A stretch of DNA of 54,742 nt. It comes from Bryobacterales bacterium (GTDB taxonomy: Bacteria > Acidobacteriota > Terriglobia > Bryobacterales > UBA6623). The stretch's first letter is position 1. The number at the start of each line of letters is the position of its first letter. Both the position numbers and the translations under genes were made by a program. The stretch spans positions 1 to 54,742 of the forward strand of contig JAPPMC010000087.1 in assembly GCA_028819235.1 (NCBI GenBank), in the 5' to 3' direction. Below, one piece after another: positions 37,178 to 46,578 of the stretch. The notes below the pieces were generated by a model, which worked only from the letters and a program-made list of their open reading frames with translations, was not told the DNA's origin and did no database searches.

Positions 37178-40100
37178 TCAGAATTGCAGCCGGATGCCGA
37201 ATTGCATCCGGCGCATCGGTACGGTGACCGGGTTCACGCTCGTCGAGCCGGCAAGGCCGTTGATCGACCCCGCGTTCGGTGCCGTGATATTGGACACTGG
37301 AGGGCCGAGATTGGTGTAGTTGATGAAGTTGAAGTTCTCCCAACGGATCTGCAGCCTGTAGTCTTCCTTGAAGACGAACTCCTTCCAGAAGGACCAGTCC
37401 GTTCCGATCAGTGGCGGTCCCCTCAGGATTCCGCGACCGGCATTGCCCCATACGCCGAAGGGCCCGCTCGTGAAGGCGCTGACGTCAAACCAGCGGTTGC
37501 GCGTCGGGTTCGATAGCTTTCCGTCCCCGATCCGATCCGGTCGGTTTCCGAAGTCTCCATTGTGGGGACTGGTCGTGCCGGTCGGGGAGAATGCGAAGCC
37601 TGTCTCGAGCGTCGTTACCCCGTTGAACTGCCACCCGCCGATGACCGCGTCCAAGGCCGCCGGCGCGTTGGAGGCGAACCTGCGCCCCTTGCCGAACGGC
37701 AGCTCCCAGTTGTGCGAGAGCACCCAGACCACGGCCCGGTTGTAGGGCGAGATGCCATAGCCGCCCTTTCGGTCGTGCGGGTTGGCGCCCTGATCGCCCC
37801 AGCCGAAACCGCCAAGTTGGCCGTCCAAAGCCTTGGCCCACGTGAACGAGGACGTCAGGGAGTAGCCCTTCGAGTAGCGCTTCTCCACTACGAACTGCAG
37901 GGCGTTGTACGAGGAGTTGGCGCAATTGCAGCCGTTGCTGACGCGCGAGCCATAGCCGATGGAGCGTTGGAGGGGTCGGCGCGAGAGCCTGTCCGGATCC
38001 GGGCTTGCCGGTGCCGCATTCATGTCGTGGTTCCACCAGAGCTTGCGGCCGACGCTGCCGACGTACCCTAGGGAGACCTTCCAGTCCTGGGCGAACTGGT
38101 GCTCGATGAATAGGTTCCAGGAGTCGATGTACTCGGTGGCGTTGTCTCTGGGCCGGTGCCGCAGCAGGACGCCCTCCGGAGCCTCCAGTCTCCCCGAGTC
38201 CGGCAGCTGCAGGGCGGGAGACGGCGGCGGGCCCTGCTCGATCGGGAACACAGGCACGTAGCTGTTCGCAGCCCGTTCTTCTTGCTGTGCGGTGATCGGG
38301 TAGAGGTTCGTCATAGCGTAGAACAGCCCGCCGTAGTTCGACGCGAAGTAGCTCCGCCCGAAGCCCGCTCGAATGACGGACTTGTCAGTCAGCTTGACGG
38401 CAAGGCCGCCGCGCGGCGCGATGTTGTTCCAGTCGGGGTTCACGCCCGCGCGCATGTCCACGTCCCCTAGGCCCGCCAGCAGGATGTCCCCGGTGTTCGG
38501 GTCGAAGTTCGCGATGCCGCCAGCCTGGGCCGGGTGCACAGGGCCGATGAAATCGTAGCGGGCGCCGTAATTGAAGGTGAGGCGCGAGTTGATGCGCCAA
38601 GTGTCCTGCCAGTAGAGGGATGTCCGCCAGCCGCGCTCCCTTGTGTAGTCCTCGAAGACGACCCGCGCGAAATAGCCGGGCTGGCCCAGCAGGAACGAGC
38701 CCATGCCGAGTCCCGACCGCATGCCCATCTGCTCCAAGTCCTGGCTTCCCGTGATCGCGGTTGGAAAGTCGAAGTGGCCCCGCGAACTGAAGTTGGCCGC
38801 GATGAAGTCGAAGGCCGTGCGGCGCAGGTCCGCGCCGAATCGAAACTGGTGGCTCCCCTTGATGACGGTGGAGTTGCTGACGAACTGAAGGGTCGTCGTT
38901 CGGTCCAGGCGGGGGATGCCAACGCCTTGGAGGATTCCCATCGACCACCCGCCGACAGGGCCGGGCACGTTGATCCCCGCTAGGCCTTGGGTCAGGATGT
39001 CGTCGGTGTTGATGTTCGGGATTCCGACGTCGCTGTTCGTCGTCAGCCCGGCGTCGTACTGGTAGCCGTCCAGCCTGAAGCGGGAGAATCCGGCGCGCAC
39101 CTCGGTCAGGAAGGTCGGCGAGAACGTGTGCGTGTAATTCGTGGACAGGTGCTGCATCCGGAAGTCGCCGGTCTGCGGGCTTAGCCCGCCGACGGCCGGG
39201 CCGCCAGCGGCCGCGCCGAACAGCGGGGGGTTGTCAAGGAAGACCTGGGCCAGCGTGTAGCGCGCGAACGCCATCCCGGAGGTGCCCACCGAGGAGTCGA
39301 CGCGCATGTCCCACTGCCTGGACCACGTTGTGACGTTGTCGCCCGCGTTGAAGTTCTGCTGGGTGTCTTGATTGAGGTTGGCCCTCGGTAGCAGTCCGAG
39401 CAAGTTGTTGGCCACAGGGCTCACCCGGGAGGCGGGGATCTGGTTGTTGGGGAACTGGCTGCGCCCGAGACCGCCGCCCTCCATCCCACTGGCGGGGTCG
39501 AAGACAGGGTTGTCGGGCCACGTGCTGAAGTCGCCCTGGCGGAACGCGTCGTTGGGCACGGTTGAGGTCAGCTGCGCACCCTGGGTGCCCTCCACGCCTT
39601 GGTAGTCCGTGAACCAGAAGACCTTGTTCTTGACGAACGGGCCCCCGACGCTCCCGCCGAACTGGTTCCAGTTGAACGGTGCCGGTCCCGTGCCTGTGCC
39701 GTTGGGCCCCGTCCCCGGGACCTTCTCGGTGAACGGGTCAGACGCGAAGGTGGCCTTGTTGCGGTTGAACCAGAAGGCAGAGCCGTGCACCTGGTTCGTG
39801 CCCGACTTGGTCACATACTGAGCGACCATCCCGGCCGAGGAACCGAACTCCGGGTCGAAGGACGCGGTCGTGATCTTGAGTTCCGACACCGAGTCTTGGT
39901 TCGGCACGATGATCTGGAAGCCGCTGAAGCCGTAGGCGGTGTTCGTGATCCCGTCAACCTCGTACTCGCTGTTGCCGAAGAACTGCCCGTTCACCAACGT
40001 CGCGTTGAATTCGGAGGGGTTCTCGCCGATGCCGATCTGGAAGAAGTTCTGGATCACGCCCGGCACGGTGTTGTACAGCTTGCTGAGGTTGTTCCCGAAC

Positions 40101-40555
40101 TTCGGGAGTGCCTGCAGCTGATCCTCGGGGATGTACGATCCCACGTCGGTCTTCTCGCTCTTGAGCATTGGCGGGGCCGCGCTGACCACTACCTGCTCAG
40201 TGACCGCACCGAGCTGCAGCACGGGGTCGACGCGCACGGTCTGGTCGACCCGCAGCACTACGTTCTCCTGCACGAAGCGCTGGAATCCGGTCGCTTCGAT
40301 GGCGACACTGTAGTTTCCCGGAGGCAGGTTGGTGTTCACGTAGCGTCCGGTCTCGTCCGTCTCGCGGTTTGTTGCGATGGAAGTTTCGACGTTGGTGATC
40401 GTGATTGCGGCACCGGCGATCGCGGCGTTCGACGGGTCGGTGACGACCCCTGTGATGGTCCCGCTGACGGCTTGGCTGAAGGCGGGATGCACAGACACCA
40501 AGACGGTCAGGAGCAAGGCGAGCACCGATGTAAAGCATGCGCGGCAGATTGTCAT
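37178..40555 (-). CDS. Oar-like TonB-dependent outer-membrane receptor with carboxypeptidase regulatory domain
   Basis: 1125-residue outer-membrane transporter. ATG 40555 has GGAGG about nine bases upstream and begins a signal peptide (ACFTSVLALLLTVLVSVHPAFS). Residues about 30-110 are the carboxypeptidase-like regulatory fold (GTITGVVTDPSNAAIAGAAITITN, GRYVNTNLPPGNYSVAIEATGFQ). Residues about 120-250 form the plug (DVGSYIPEDQLQALPKFG, YEVDGITNTAYGFSG), and the remainder is a large beta-barrel ending in the aromatic MQFGIRLQF. This architecture is common in Acidobacteriota and is thought to import large or complex substrates using TonB energy. No substrate can be read from sequence. The CRTAC1 giant follows 56 bases downstream, probably in the same transcript. 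Confidence 0.92.
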   Translation of the reverse strand: MTICRACFTSVLALLLTVLVSVHPAFSQAVSGTITGVVTDPSNAAIAGAAITITNVETSIATNRETDETGRYVNTNLPPGNYSVAIEATGFQRFVQENVVLRVDQTVRVDPVLQLGAVTEQVVVSAAPPMLKSEKTDVGSYIPEDQLQALPKFGNNLSKLYNTVPGVIQNFFQIGIGENPSEFNATLVNGQFFGNSEYEVDGITNTAYGFSGFQIIVPNQDSVSELKITTASFDPEFGSSAGMVAQYVTKSGTNQVHGSAFWFNRNKATFASDPFTEKVPGTGPNGTGTGPAPFNWNQFGGSVGGPFVKNKVFWFTDYQGVEGTQGAQLTSTVPNDAFRQGDFSTWPDNPVFDPASGMEGGGLGRSQFPNNQIPASRVSPVANNLLGLLPRANLNQDTQQNFNAGDNVTTWSRQWDMRVDSSVGTSGMAFARYTLAQVFLDNPPLFGAAAGGPAVGGLSPQTGDFRMQHLSTNYTHTFSPTFLTEVRAGFSRFRLDGYQYDAGLTTNSDVGIPNINTDDILTQGLAGINVPGPVGGWSMGILQGVGIPRLDRTTTLQFVSNSTVIKGSHQFRFGADLRRTAFDFIAANFSSRGHFDFPTAITGSQDLEQMGMRSGLGMGSFLLGQPGYFARVVFEDYTRERGWRTSLYWQDTWRINSRLTFNYGARYDFIGPVHPAQAGGIANFDPNTGDILLAGLGDVDMRAGVNPDWNNIAPRGGLAVKLTDKSVIRAGFGRSYFASNYGGLFYAMTNLYPITAQQEERAANSYVPVFPIEQGPPPSPALQLPDSGRLEAPEGVLLRHRPRDNATEYIDSWNLFIEHQFAQDWKVSLGYVGSVGRKLWWNHDMNAAPASPDPDRLSRRPLQRSIGYGSRVSNGCNCANSSYNALQFVVEKRYSKGYSLTSSFTWAKALDGQLGGFGWGDQGANPHDRKGGYGISPYNRAVVWVLSHNWELPFGKGRRFASNAPAALDAVIGGWQFNGVTTLETGFAFSPTGTTSPHNGDFGNRPDRIGDGKLSNPTRNRWFDVSAFTSGPFGVWGNAGRGILRGPPLIGTDWSFWKEFVFKEDYRLQIRWENFNFINYTNLGPPVSNITAPNAGSINGLAGSTSVNPVTVPMRRMQFGIRLQF

Positions 40556-40721
40556 TCGGAAGTCCTCCGCCAAGAGTCTAGCGCAGTTGCGTTTTGAGGT
40601 GCATTCGTGCGAATGCTAAGGAGTCCTTGCGGACGGACCCGATCCTTACTGCCCCATGTCGGCCAGGGGCGCACCCGTCGCCGGCCTAGTGCCTACCCGG
40701 GTGCGAGTAGGTGTTGACCCT

Positions 40722-41540
40722 CTATGGAGCGTAGATCCCCATCACGTGCTGATCGAAGTCCATGACCGCACCCGTCATCATGGAGGCTTCGTCGCTCAGC
40801 AGGTACGCCGTCATCCCGGCTACATCCCGGGGCCGCAGGATGCGGCCGAAAGGAGCACCCGCGTCTGCGGTCTCAAGCCAGTCCTCGGGCTGCCCCTCGA
40901 GCGTTTGGACTGCGTGCTCGGCCGGGGTGGCCATCCAGCCGATGTTGAGGGCGTTGACGCGGATCCGGTGGTGCCGCTGCGAGTGGGCGGCGTTCTTTGT
41001 CAGCACGGACAACCCCCCCTTCGAGACGCTGTATGGGGTCAGTTTCGGAATGCCGCCATAGGCCGACATGCTCTGGATATTCACGACGCTGCCGCCGGAA
41101 CGTTCGCGCTGCATGATGCGCACGGCCCCTTGCATCAGCAAGAACGGCGCCCGCAGATTGACCGCCATGATCTTGTCCCAGTGCTCCGCGGACGTGTCCT
41201 CGAGCGTTCCGCGCTCCGTGCATGCAGCCGCGTTCACGAGGCCGTCAAGCCTGCCGAACTCTGCATCGGCCCGGCCGATAATCTTGGCGCACGTGTCTGG
41301 GCTGGCCAAGTCCCCGCCTTCGAACACGGCCCGGCATCGGCTTGACGTCAGCGATTCCGCGACTGACCGCCCGCGTCGGCTGGACCGGCCGGTCAGGACG
41401 AGCCCTGCGGCACCCCGTCCGGCAACCAGCCGCGCGATCGCCTCACCCAGGCCTTGGGTCGACCCGGTGACCGCCACGACTTTGCCCAGCAGCGACGGGC
41501 CCGTCCTGTCAACTGCGTTTGAAGCCTCCTTTTTGGACAT
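40722..41540 (-). CDS. Short-chain dehydrogenase/reductase
   Basis: 272-residue classical SDR oxidoreductase. ATG 41540 has AAGGAGA about nine bases upstream. The NAD(P) loop is VTGSTQGLGEA, the structural NxAG-type motif reads LVNAAACTE, the catalytic Ser lies in VNIQSMSAYGG, and Tyr/Lys in PYSVSKGGLSVLTKNAA. The C terminus (RPRDVAGMTAYLLSDEASMMTGAVMDFDQHVMG) is typical of the family. A basic residue after the second glycine region (TGRSSRRGRS) suggests NADP preference. The substrate is unknown. It is the last gene of a minus-strand run, 35 bases after the OB-HD gene. Confidence 0.88.
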   Translation of the reverse strand: MSKKEASNAVDRTGPSLLGKVVAVTGSTQGLGEAIARLVAGRGAAGLVLTGRSSRRGRSVAESLTSSRCRAVFEGGDLASPDTCAKIIGRADAEFGRLDGLVNAAACTERGTLEDTSAEHWDKIMAVNLRAPFLLMQGAVRIMQRERSGGSVVNIQSMSAYGGIPKLTPYSVSKGGLSVLTKNAAHSQRHHRIRVNALNIGWMATPAEHAVQTLEGQPEDWLETADAGAPFGRILRPRDVAGMTAYLLSDEASMMTGAVMDFDQHVMGIYAP

Positions 41541-41575
41541 CGATCGGTCTCCTTGCTGGTCTGCGGGCGGCGGGC

Positions 41576-42736
41576 TCAGTCCGCGATGCCTTCGGCAGTT
41601 CCCGGGGGCGGGAACAGGCCCACATGCGCCGGAAAGCCTGGGGAATCGGGCAGAGCGGCGGCAGGAGGTGGAAGTGGGGGCGCTGACCGGTCCCCATCGT
41701 CGCGACCGCCCTTGGACGGCCCGGTACCGCCTTCCTCGGCTGCAACGCCCTCCGCTGCCGGGGGCCTCTCTGCCTTCAGGTAAGCAGTGCGGTCCAGAAT
41801 GTTGCGCCTCAACCCACGGTGGCGCTGGCTCCAGACCCCGCTGGAAATCTGTCCGGTGACCTCCCGCATCATGTCGAGTCGCGAATCCAGGTCGTCGATG
41901 TAGTGCAGGGCAAGGGCTTCCGGAAACAGGGGCTCCCTCGGGGAGCCGAACTCTAGCTTGCCGTGGTGGCTCAGGACCATGTGCAGCAGCAGGACCTTCA
42001 AGCGCCGGGGGAAGCCCTCGATCTCGTCGCAGCGGCGCTCGATCCATGAGCTGCCCATCGCGATGTGCCCCAATAGGCGACCCTCGTCGGTGTATTCGAT
42101 GGCCCGCCCAACCGAAATCTCGAATATCTTGCCGAAGTCGTGCAGCAGCACGCCGGACGACAGCAGGTCATGGTCGATCTGCTCGTAGTGCGAAGCCACA
42201 AGCTTGGCCATCCTCAGACAGCTCACGACGTGCTCCAGCAGGCCGCCGACCTTGGCGTGATGCATTCCGCTGGCGGCAGCGGCGCGCTGGAAGCGGGCCC
42301 TGATGTCGGGATCTTGGAATATCCCCTGCATGAGACGCTTGAGGTGGGGGTCCCGGAATTCCGCGATCGCTTCGAGCAATTCTGCGTACATTTCTTGGAT
42401 GTCGCGGTCCGTGCATGGAAGGAAGTCCCCTACGTCCAAGTGTGCCGGCCCGACCGGGCGCATTCTGTGGACAGAGATCTGAAGCTGGCCGTTGTACTCG
42501 TGGATGCGGCCCTTGACGCGTACAAAGTCCTTCTCTTCGAACGTCTCGGCGATCGCCTCCGCGTTGTCCCACAACCGGGCGTCCAGCCAGCCCGTGCGGT
42601 CCCCCAGCCGCATCGCCAAGTAGGCTCCGCCGGCCTTCTTCTTGCGGAGATCCTTTCGCTGGACCTGGAGCAGGGTCTCGAACTTGGTCGGGGCGCCGGG
42701 TTTAGTCAGGTCGCTGACGTACACCTCCTTGGTCAC
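41576..42736 (-). CDS. OB-fold/HD-domain protein of the YhaM-type 3'-5' exoribonuclease family
   Basis: 386-residue protein with the YhaM layout: an N-terminal OB-fold (KFETLLQVQRKDLRKKKAGGAYLAMRLGDRTGWLDARLW, FVRVKGRIHEYNGQLQISVHRMRP) and an HD domain (ASGMHHAKVGGLLEHVVSC, LLSSGVLLHDFGKIFE, LLLHMVLSHHGKLEFGSP). YhaM proteins degrade RNA or single-stranded DNA from the 3' end with Mn ions. The C-terminal 70 residues are a Pro/Gly-rich, probably disordered extension not needed for the fold. The ATG overlaps the stop of the SurA-like gene by four bases, so they are co-translated. Confidence 0.85.
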   Translation of the reverse strand: MTKEVYVSDLTKPGAPTKFETLLQVQRKDLRKKKAGGAYLAMRLGDRTGWLDARLWDNAEAIAETFEEKDFVRVKGRIHEYNGQLQISVHRMRPVGPAHLDVGDFLPCTDRDIQEMYAELLEAIAEFRDPHLKRLMQGIFQDPDIRARFQRAAAASGMHHAKVGGLLEHVVSCLRMAKLVASHYEQIDHDLLSSGVLLHDFGKIFEISVGRAIEYTDEGRLLGHIAMGSSWIERRCDEIEGFPRRLKVLLLHMVLSHHGKLEFGSPREPLFPEALALHYIDDLDSRLDMMREVTGQISSGVWSQRHRGLRRNILDRTAYLKAERPPAAEGVAAEEGGTGPSKGGRDDGDRSAPPLPPPAAALPDSPGFPAHVGLFPPPGTAEGIAD

Positions 42737-43923
42737 GAGGCATCGGCCCTCACTGGTGGCCCGTCGTCCGTGTCATCCGCGTCATCTTCAGCGTCAACCT
42801 TGCTCTTCGGAAGCGGGACGACCCAGAGCAGGCGTTTGCGGCGGCGGGTCCTGATCACTTCTTCGCGCGTCGTGGTTTGGGGTGCCAGCCGCGACGGGTC
42901 GCTCCATGCCGTGTTCATGCCCTCCACCGCTCCCGAATCCCGATAGCCCGGGCGGATTTCGATGTACGACTCCATGCGCAGTTCGCTGAGGTAGTTTCGA
43001 ATCTCGGGCTGGAAGCGCGGCCCGCTGAGCGTGGCGCGGATCTCCTCCTGCACCTCTTCAAGCTGTGCCAGCCCTTCCGTGAAGTTCTGGTCGACTCGCA
43101 GTATGAGCCGGCCGTTAGGGACGTCGAGGATATCCGTGATGTGGCCCTGCCCCTTGTCAAACACCGCAGCCTCGATCTCTTCGCGCAGCATCCCTCGGCG
43201 GTAGATGCCGATATCTCCCCCTAGGTCCTTTGTTGCGACGTCGTCGGAGAACCTACGCGCCATTTCGGCGAACGGCTCGCCACGCTGTACCCGCCCGTGG
43301 ACTTCTTCGGCACGCTTCCGGAGGTCATCCTCCGATTCCGCCTCCTCGGGCGCAACTAGGATCTGGCTCAGGCGAACACCTTCGGCCCGCACAAACTCGT
43401 CCTTATGCTCCTCGTAGAACTCCTCAATCTCGTTCCGAGTGACGACAACTCGCCGCGAGACCTCTTGGCCGAGCACTGCCTGGGAGAGAAAGTTCTCTCT
43501 CATCCGGTCCATAAGGTCTTCGGCCGGCTCTCCGGTGCGTTCGAGGACCCATGCCTCAAACTCGTCCGTGGTCGGGATGCCGTTGCGATCCATGATGTCG
43601 TCCCGCTGCTGGAGGACCTGGGCCTCGACACTGATTCCAAGCTCCTCACCCTTTTGGACCAGAAGGCGCTGGTCGATCATGTCGCGCAGCACCCCTCGCT
43701 CGCGGTTCTCTAGCTCCCGGGTACGATCCTCGGCCGACATGCCCGGGTTTGATTCAAGTTCGTTGCGGATTTGGCCCACAGTACGCTCGTACTCCGACCG
43801 CAGGATGATCGCGGCGTTGACCTTGGCAATGATCTCCTCAAGGATCATCAGTTCCGCTTGCAGCGCGGGGGCCAGCGCGAGGCAGAGGACGGGAAGGAGT
43901 CTGGAGGGTCGCATCGGTGTCAT
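42733..43923 (-). CDS. SurA-like periplasmic chaperone/parvulin peptidyl-prolyl isomerase
   Basis: 396-residue exported folding factor. ATG 43923 (or 43914) opens a signal peptide (RLLPVLCLALAPALQA). The SurA N domain follows (EEIIAKVNAAIILRSEYERTVGQI, MIDQRLLVQKGEELGISVEAQV, ENFLSQAVLGQEVSRRVVVTRNEIEEFYEEHKDEF). The parvulin domain is at about residues 215-320 (VRLSQILVAPEEAESEDDLRKRAEEVHGRVQRGEPFAEMARRFSDD, DLGGDIGIYRRG, GHITDILDVPNGRLILRV). It should assist outer-membrane protein folding, fitting the large TonB receptor nearby. The C-terminal 80 residues (basic RTRRRKRLLW then acidic DAEDDADDTDD) are an unusual extension. Confidence 0.85.
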   Translation of the reverse strand: MTPMRPSRLLPVLCLALAPALQAELMILEEIIAKVNAAIILRSEYERTVGQIRNELESNPGMSAEDRTRELENRERGVLRDMIDQRLLVQKGEELGISVEAQVLQQRDDIMDRNGIPTTDEFEAWVLERTGEPAEDLMDRMRENFLSQAVLGQEVSRRVVVTRNEIEEFYEEHKDEFVRAEGVRLSQILVAPEEAESEDDLRKRAEEVHGRVQRGEPFAEMARRFSDDVATKDLGGDIGIYRRGMLREEIEAAVFDKGQGHITDILDVPNGRLILRVDQNFTEGLAQLEEVQEEIRATLSGPRFQPEIRNYLSELRMESYIEIRPGYRDSGAVEGMNTAWSDPSRLAPQTTTREEVIRTRRRKRLLWVVPLPKSKVDAEDDADDTDDGPPVRADAS

Positions 43924-44094
43924 CGTCCATCTTCGCATGCAGATTCCATACGGTTTCGCGCTCGACCGGACTGGAGCGGGACAAGCGGCGGCTGGCGGCG
44001 CGAGCTTCACCCGGGTCTTAGGATGCGCTCCCCCAGGACCATGCGAGTCCACCCCATCTCAGAGCCACGATTGCGGGCCGCAGGGCGGCCTTGG

Positions 44095-45576
44095 TCAGCT
44101 GTCGAGGGTCTTGCGCAGCAGCTGGTTGACCAGTCTGGGGTTTGCCTGCCCCCGAGTTGCACGCATGACCTGCCCGACGAAGTAGCCCAGCACGCCCTTC
44201 TTGCCGCCTTGGTACTGCGCCACCTGTTTCGGCGACCTTTCCAGGACCCCGCGGATGATGCTGTCCAGAGCACTGGCGTCGCTGATCTGCCTGAGACCCT
44301 CCTCCTCGACGATCTCCGCGGCGCTGCGGCCGGACTCGAACATCTTGGCAAACACGGCCTTCGCCAGCTTTCCGGAGAGCGTGCCCTTGTCCACCAGCGA
44401 GAGAAGTTCTCCGAGGCGCTCGGGGCTGACCGGGGAATCCTCGATGCTCCGGCCGGCGGCGTTCAGGGCTCCCATCAGTTCTCCCTGGGTCCAGTTGGCG
44501 GCCGCCTTCGGATTGCCCGAGGCCTTGGCCGTTCGCTCGAAATAGCCCGCCGTCGCGGCGGTGAGGGTAAGCACCCGGGCGTCGTAGGCCGACAGCCCAT
44601 ATTGGGATGTGAAGCGCGCGCGCATGGACGCCGGCAACTCAGGCATCGCTTCCCGAATCTGCCTTAGGCGGTCGCCCGAGACTACCAGCGGAGGCAAGTC
44701 CGGCTCTGGGAAGTAGCGATAGTCATGCGAATCCTCCTTGCCGCGCATGCTGGAGGTCACTCCCGTGGCGGTGTTGAACAGGCGGGTTTCCTGGACCACC
44801 CTTCCCCCACTGGTGACCACCGCCGCTTGGCGGGCGATCTCGTACTGGATCGCCTGCTTCACGAACCGGAACGAGTTTAGGTTCTTGATCTCGCAGCGCG
44901 TCCCGAATGTGTCGCTTCCGCGGGGACGCACGGAGACGTTCGCGTCGCAGCGCAGCTGGCCCTTCTCCATGTCGCAGTCGGAAGCGCCCGCGAACTGCAT
45001 CACCAGCTTCAGCTCGTTCAGGTAAGCCACTGCTTCTTCGGCGTTCCGCAGGTCCGGCTCGCTGACGATCTCGCACAGGGGGGCGCCCGCGCGGTTCAGG
45101 TCTACATAGCTGTAGCGGTCCGAGTCTGAGAACCCGTCATGGATCGTCTTGCCGGCGTCTTCCTCCATGTGGAGGCGAGTGATCCCGATTCGCTTCGCCC
45201 CCGACCCTGTCTGGATGTCGAGCCAGCCGTGCTCGGCCAGCGGGTGGTCGTACTGCGAGATCTGGTATCCCTTGGGCAGGTCTGGATAGAAGTAGTTCTT
45301 GCGCGCGAACTGCGAGAACCGGTTTACCTTGCAGTTGATGGCAAGCGCTGCCCTCACGGCCAGCGAAACAGCCTGCTGGTTCAGGACGGGCAGCGCTCCC
45401 GGCAGCCCTAGTACGACGGGATCCGTCTGAGTATTCGGCGACCTGCCGAACCGATGAGTAGAGTGCGAGAAGATCTTGGTCCGCGTCTTCAGCTGAACGT
45501 GAACCTCAAGCCCAATGACGGGCTCGAACTTTGCCACCGTGCCCTTATCGGCAAGCTCCGGGCCGGCAAGGAGCAT
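44095..45576 (-). CDS. gatB: Aspartyl/glutamyl-tRNA amidotransferase subunit B
   Basis: 493-residue GatB, the kinase/transfer subunit of the GatCAB complex that converts Glu-tRNA(Gln) (and Asp-tRNA(Asn)) to the amidated forms. The diagnostic motifs are complete: FEPVIGLEVHVQL, ARKNYFYPDLPKGYQISQY, LHMEEDAGKTIHDG, YVDLNRAGAPLCEIVSEPD, QLRCDANVSVRP, TRCEIKNLNSFRFV, ETRLFNTATGVTSSMRGKEDSHDYRYFPEPDLPPL. The C-terminal YqeY-like domain (KAVFAKMFESGRSAAEIVEEEG, KKGVLGYFVGQVMRATRGQANP) is also present. ATG 45576 is used; GTG 45537, closer to the conserved KFEPVIG start, is a good alternative. gatA and gatC are not in this window. Confidence 0.95.
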   Translation of the reverse strand: MLLAGPELADKGTVAKFEPVIGLEVHVQLKTRTKIFSHSTHRFGRSPNTQTDPVVLGLPGALPVLNQQAVSLAVRAALAINCKVNRFSQFARKNYFYPDLPKGYQISQYDHPLAEHGWLDIQTGSGAKRIGITRLHMEEDAGKTIHDGFSDSDRYSYVDLNRAGAPLCEIVSEPDLRNAEEAVAYLNELKLVMQFAGASDCDMEKGQLRCDANVSVRPRGSDTFGTRCEIKNLNSFRFVKQAIQYEIARQAAVVTSGGRVVQETRLFNTATGVTSSMRGKEDSHDYRYFPEPDLPPLVVSGDRLRQIREAMPELPASMRARFTSQYGLSAYDARVLTLTAATAGYFERTAKASGNPKAAANWTQGELMGALNAAGRSIEDSPVSPERLGELLSLVDKGTLSGKLAKAVFAKMFESGRSAAEIVEEEGLRQISDASALDSIIRGVLERSPKQVAQYQGGKKGVLGYFVGQVMRATRGQANPRLVNQLLRKTLDS

Positions 45577-45753
45577 GGGTAGAGATCCCGACCGGCACTG
45601 GGCCGGAGGCCCGAATTATATCAGGAGCGCTGCGCGCCGGGTGCGGCGCCGCAGCGACGGACCTCCTGCCGGTCGATTTCCGGGCGCTGCACTGCACCGC
45701 GCTCCAGCCTGCCCAGCCTCCGCGGCTGGGCATTGCTGCACAATGAATGGGAC

Positions 45754-46470
45754 ATGTTCACTTGGGTCTGCTCCAACTGCGGAGGAAGCGTGGATGTCGC
45801 CGCAGACACCTGTCCCCACTGCTCGACACCGGCCTTGGACAACGAGGACGAGGCCGAAAGTCTGGAGCCAGAGGCCGTAGAGGTACCAGAGGCTGCGCTG
45901 GCCGAACCCATCGACGCGAGCACCGGCCTAGACGTCGAAACCGAAACGCCGGTCGAATGGGATGTAGGTGAAGAGGAGCCGCCGACGCCGGCCGACGCCA
46001 GCCCCCCGGCTCTGGCCATCAGCCCACGGCAGCTCGGTCTATTCGCGGTGGCGCTTGTCGTGGCTGTCCTGGCGGCCGTGTGGCTCGCTGGCGGCGGGGG
46101 CCTGCCCGGGCTGCGCCTTGAGGATCCGCCTGAAGCCGTGGAGGCCCCGGTTGAGGCCTTTGCGATCGGGGTCAGCGGCCCCGTCGAGGTTTCAGCCATT
46201 CGCCCGTACTATGACGAGAATTTCCAGACCCACGTGCGGGCGTTCGTCGCGAACCATTCCAGGGAGCCGCAGTCGGTGGCGGTCTCCGTACTGTTGCGCG
46301 TCCGCGAGGCGGGTCGCCAGGCTCCGCCGCTGGCAACATTCGAGGTAGTGCTGCCCGAGCCCCTGCCGCCTAACGGCGGTCAGGAAGTGGACATCCCGCT
46401 GGCGGCCATGGGCAGCCTGCAGGCGATGCCACCCTGGGAACGGCTGCGCGTTGATCTCGAGCCACTCTGA
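45754..46470 (+). CDS. Zinc-ribbon membrane protein, unknown function
   Basis: 238-residue protein from ATG 45754. Residues 4-22 form a zinc ribbon (VCSNCGGSVDVAADTCPHC). An acidic Glu/Pro-rich linker of about 60 residues follows, then one membrane helix (LGLFAVALVVAVLAAVWLAGG), and then an outer domain of about 100 residues with beta-strand character (VEVSAIRPYYDENFQTHVRAFVANHSREPQSVAVSVLLRVRE, ATFEVVLPEPLPPNGGQEVDIPLAAMGS). That last domain resembles the extracytoplasmic FxLYD-like fold in which strands pack around conserved aromatics. It is divergent from gatB and upstream of the fatty-acid gene. The role is unknown. Confidence 0.75.
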   Translation: MFTWVCSNCGGSVDVAADTCPHCSTPALDNEDEAESLEPEAVEVPEAALAEPIDASTGLDVETETPVEWDVGEEEPPTPADASPPALAISPRQLGLFAVALVVAVLAAVWLAGGGGLPGLRLEDPPEAVEAPVEAFAIGVSGPVEVSAIRPYYDENFQTHVRAFVANHSREPQSVAVSVLLRVREAGRQAPPLATFEVVLPEPLPPNGGQEVDIPLAAMGSLQAMPPWERLRVDLEPL

Positions 46471-46578
46471 TACCTTGTTCTGGCGGGCTGGATTGGAGCC
46501 GACCTCTCGGCGCAAACCCCGCATTGCATCGCGAGTCGCACCGCCGGGCCTGCACCGGCGAGTCCCTTGGAGGAGCCC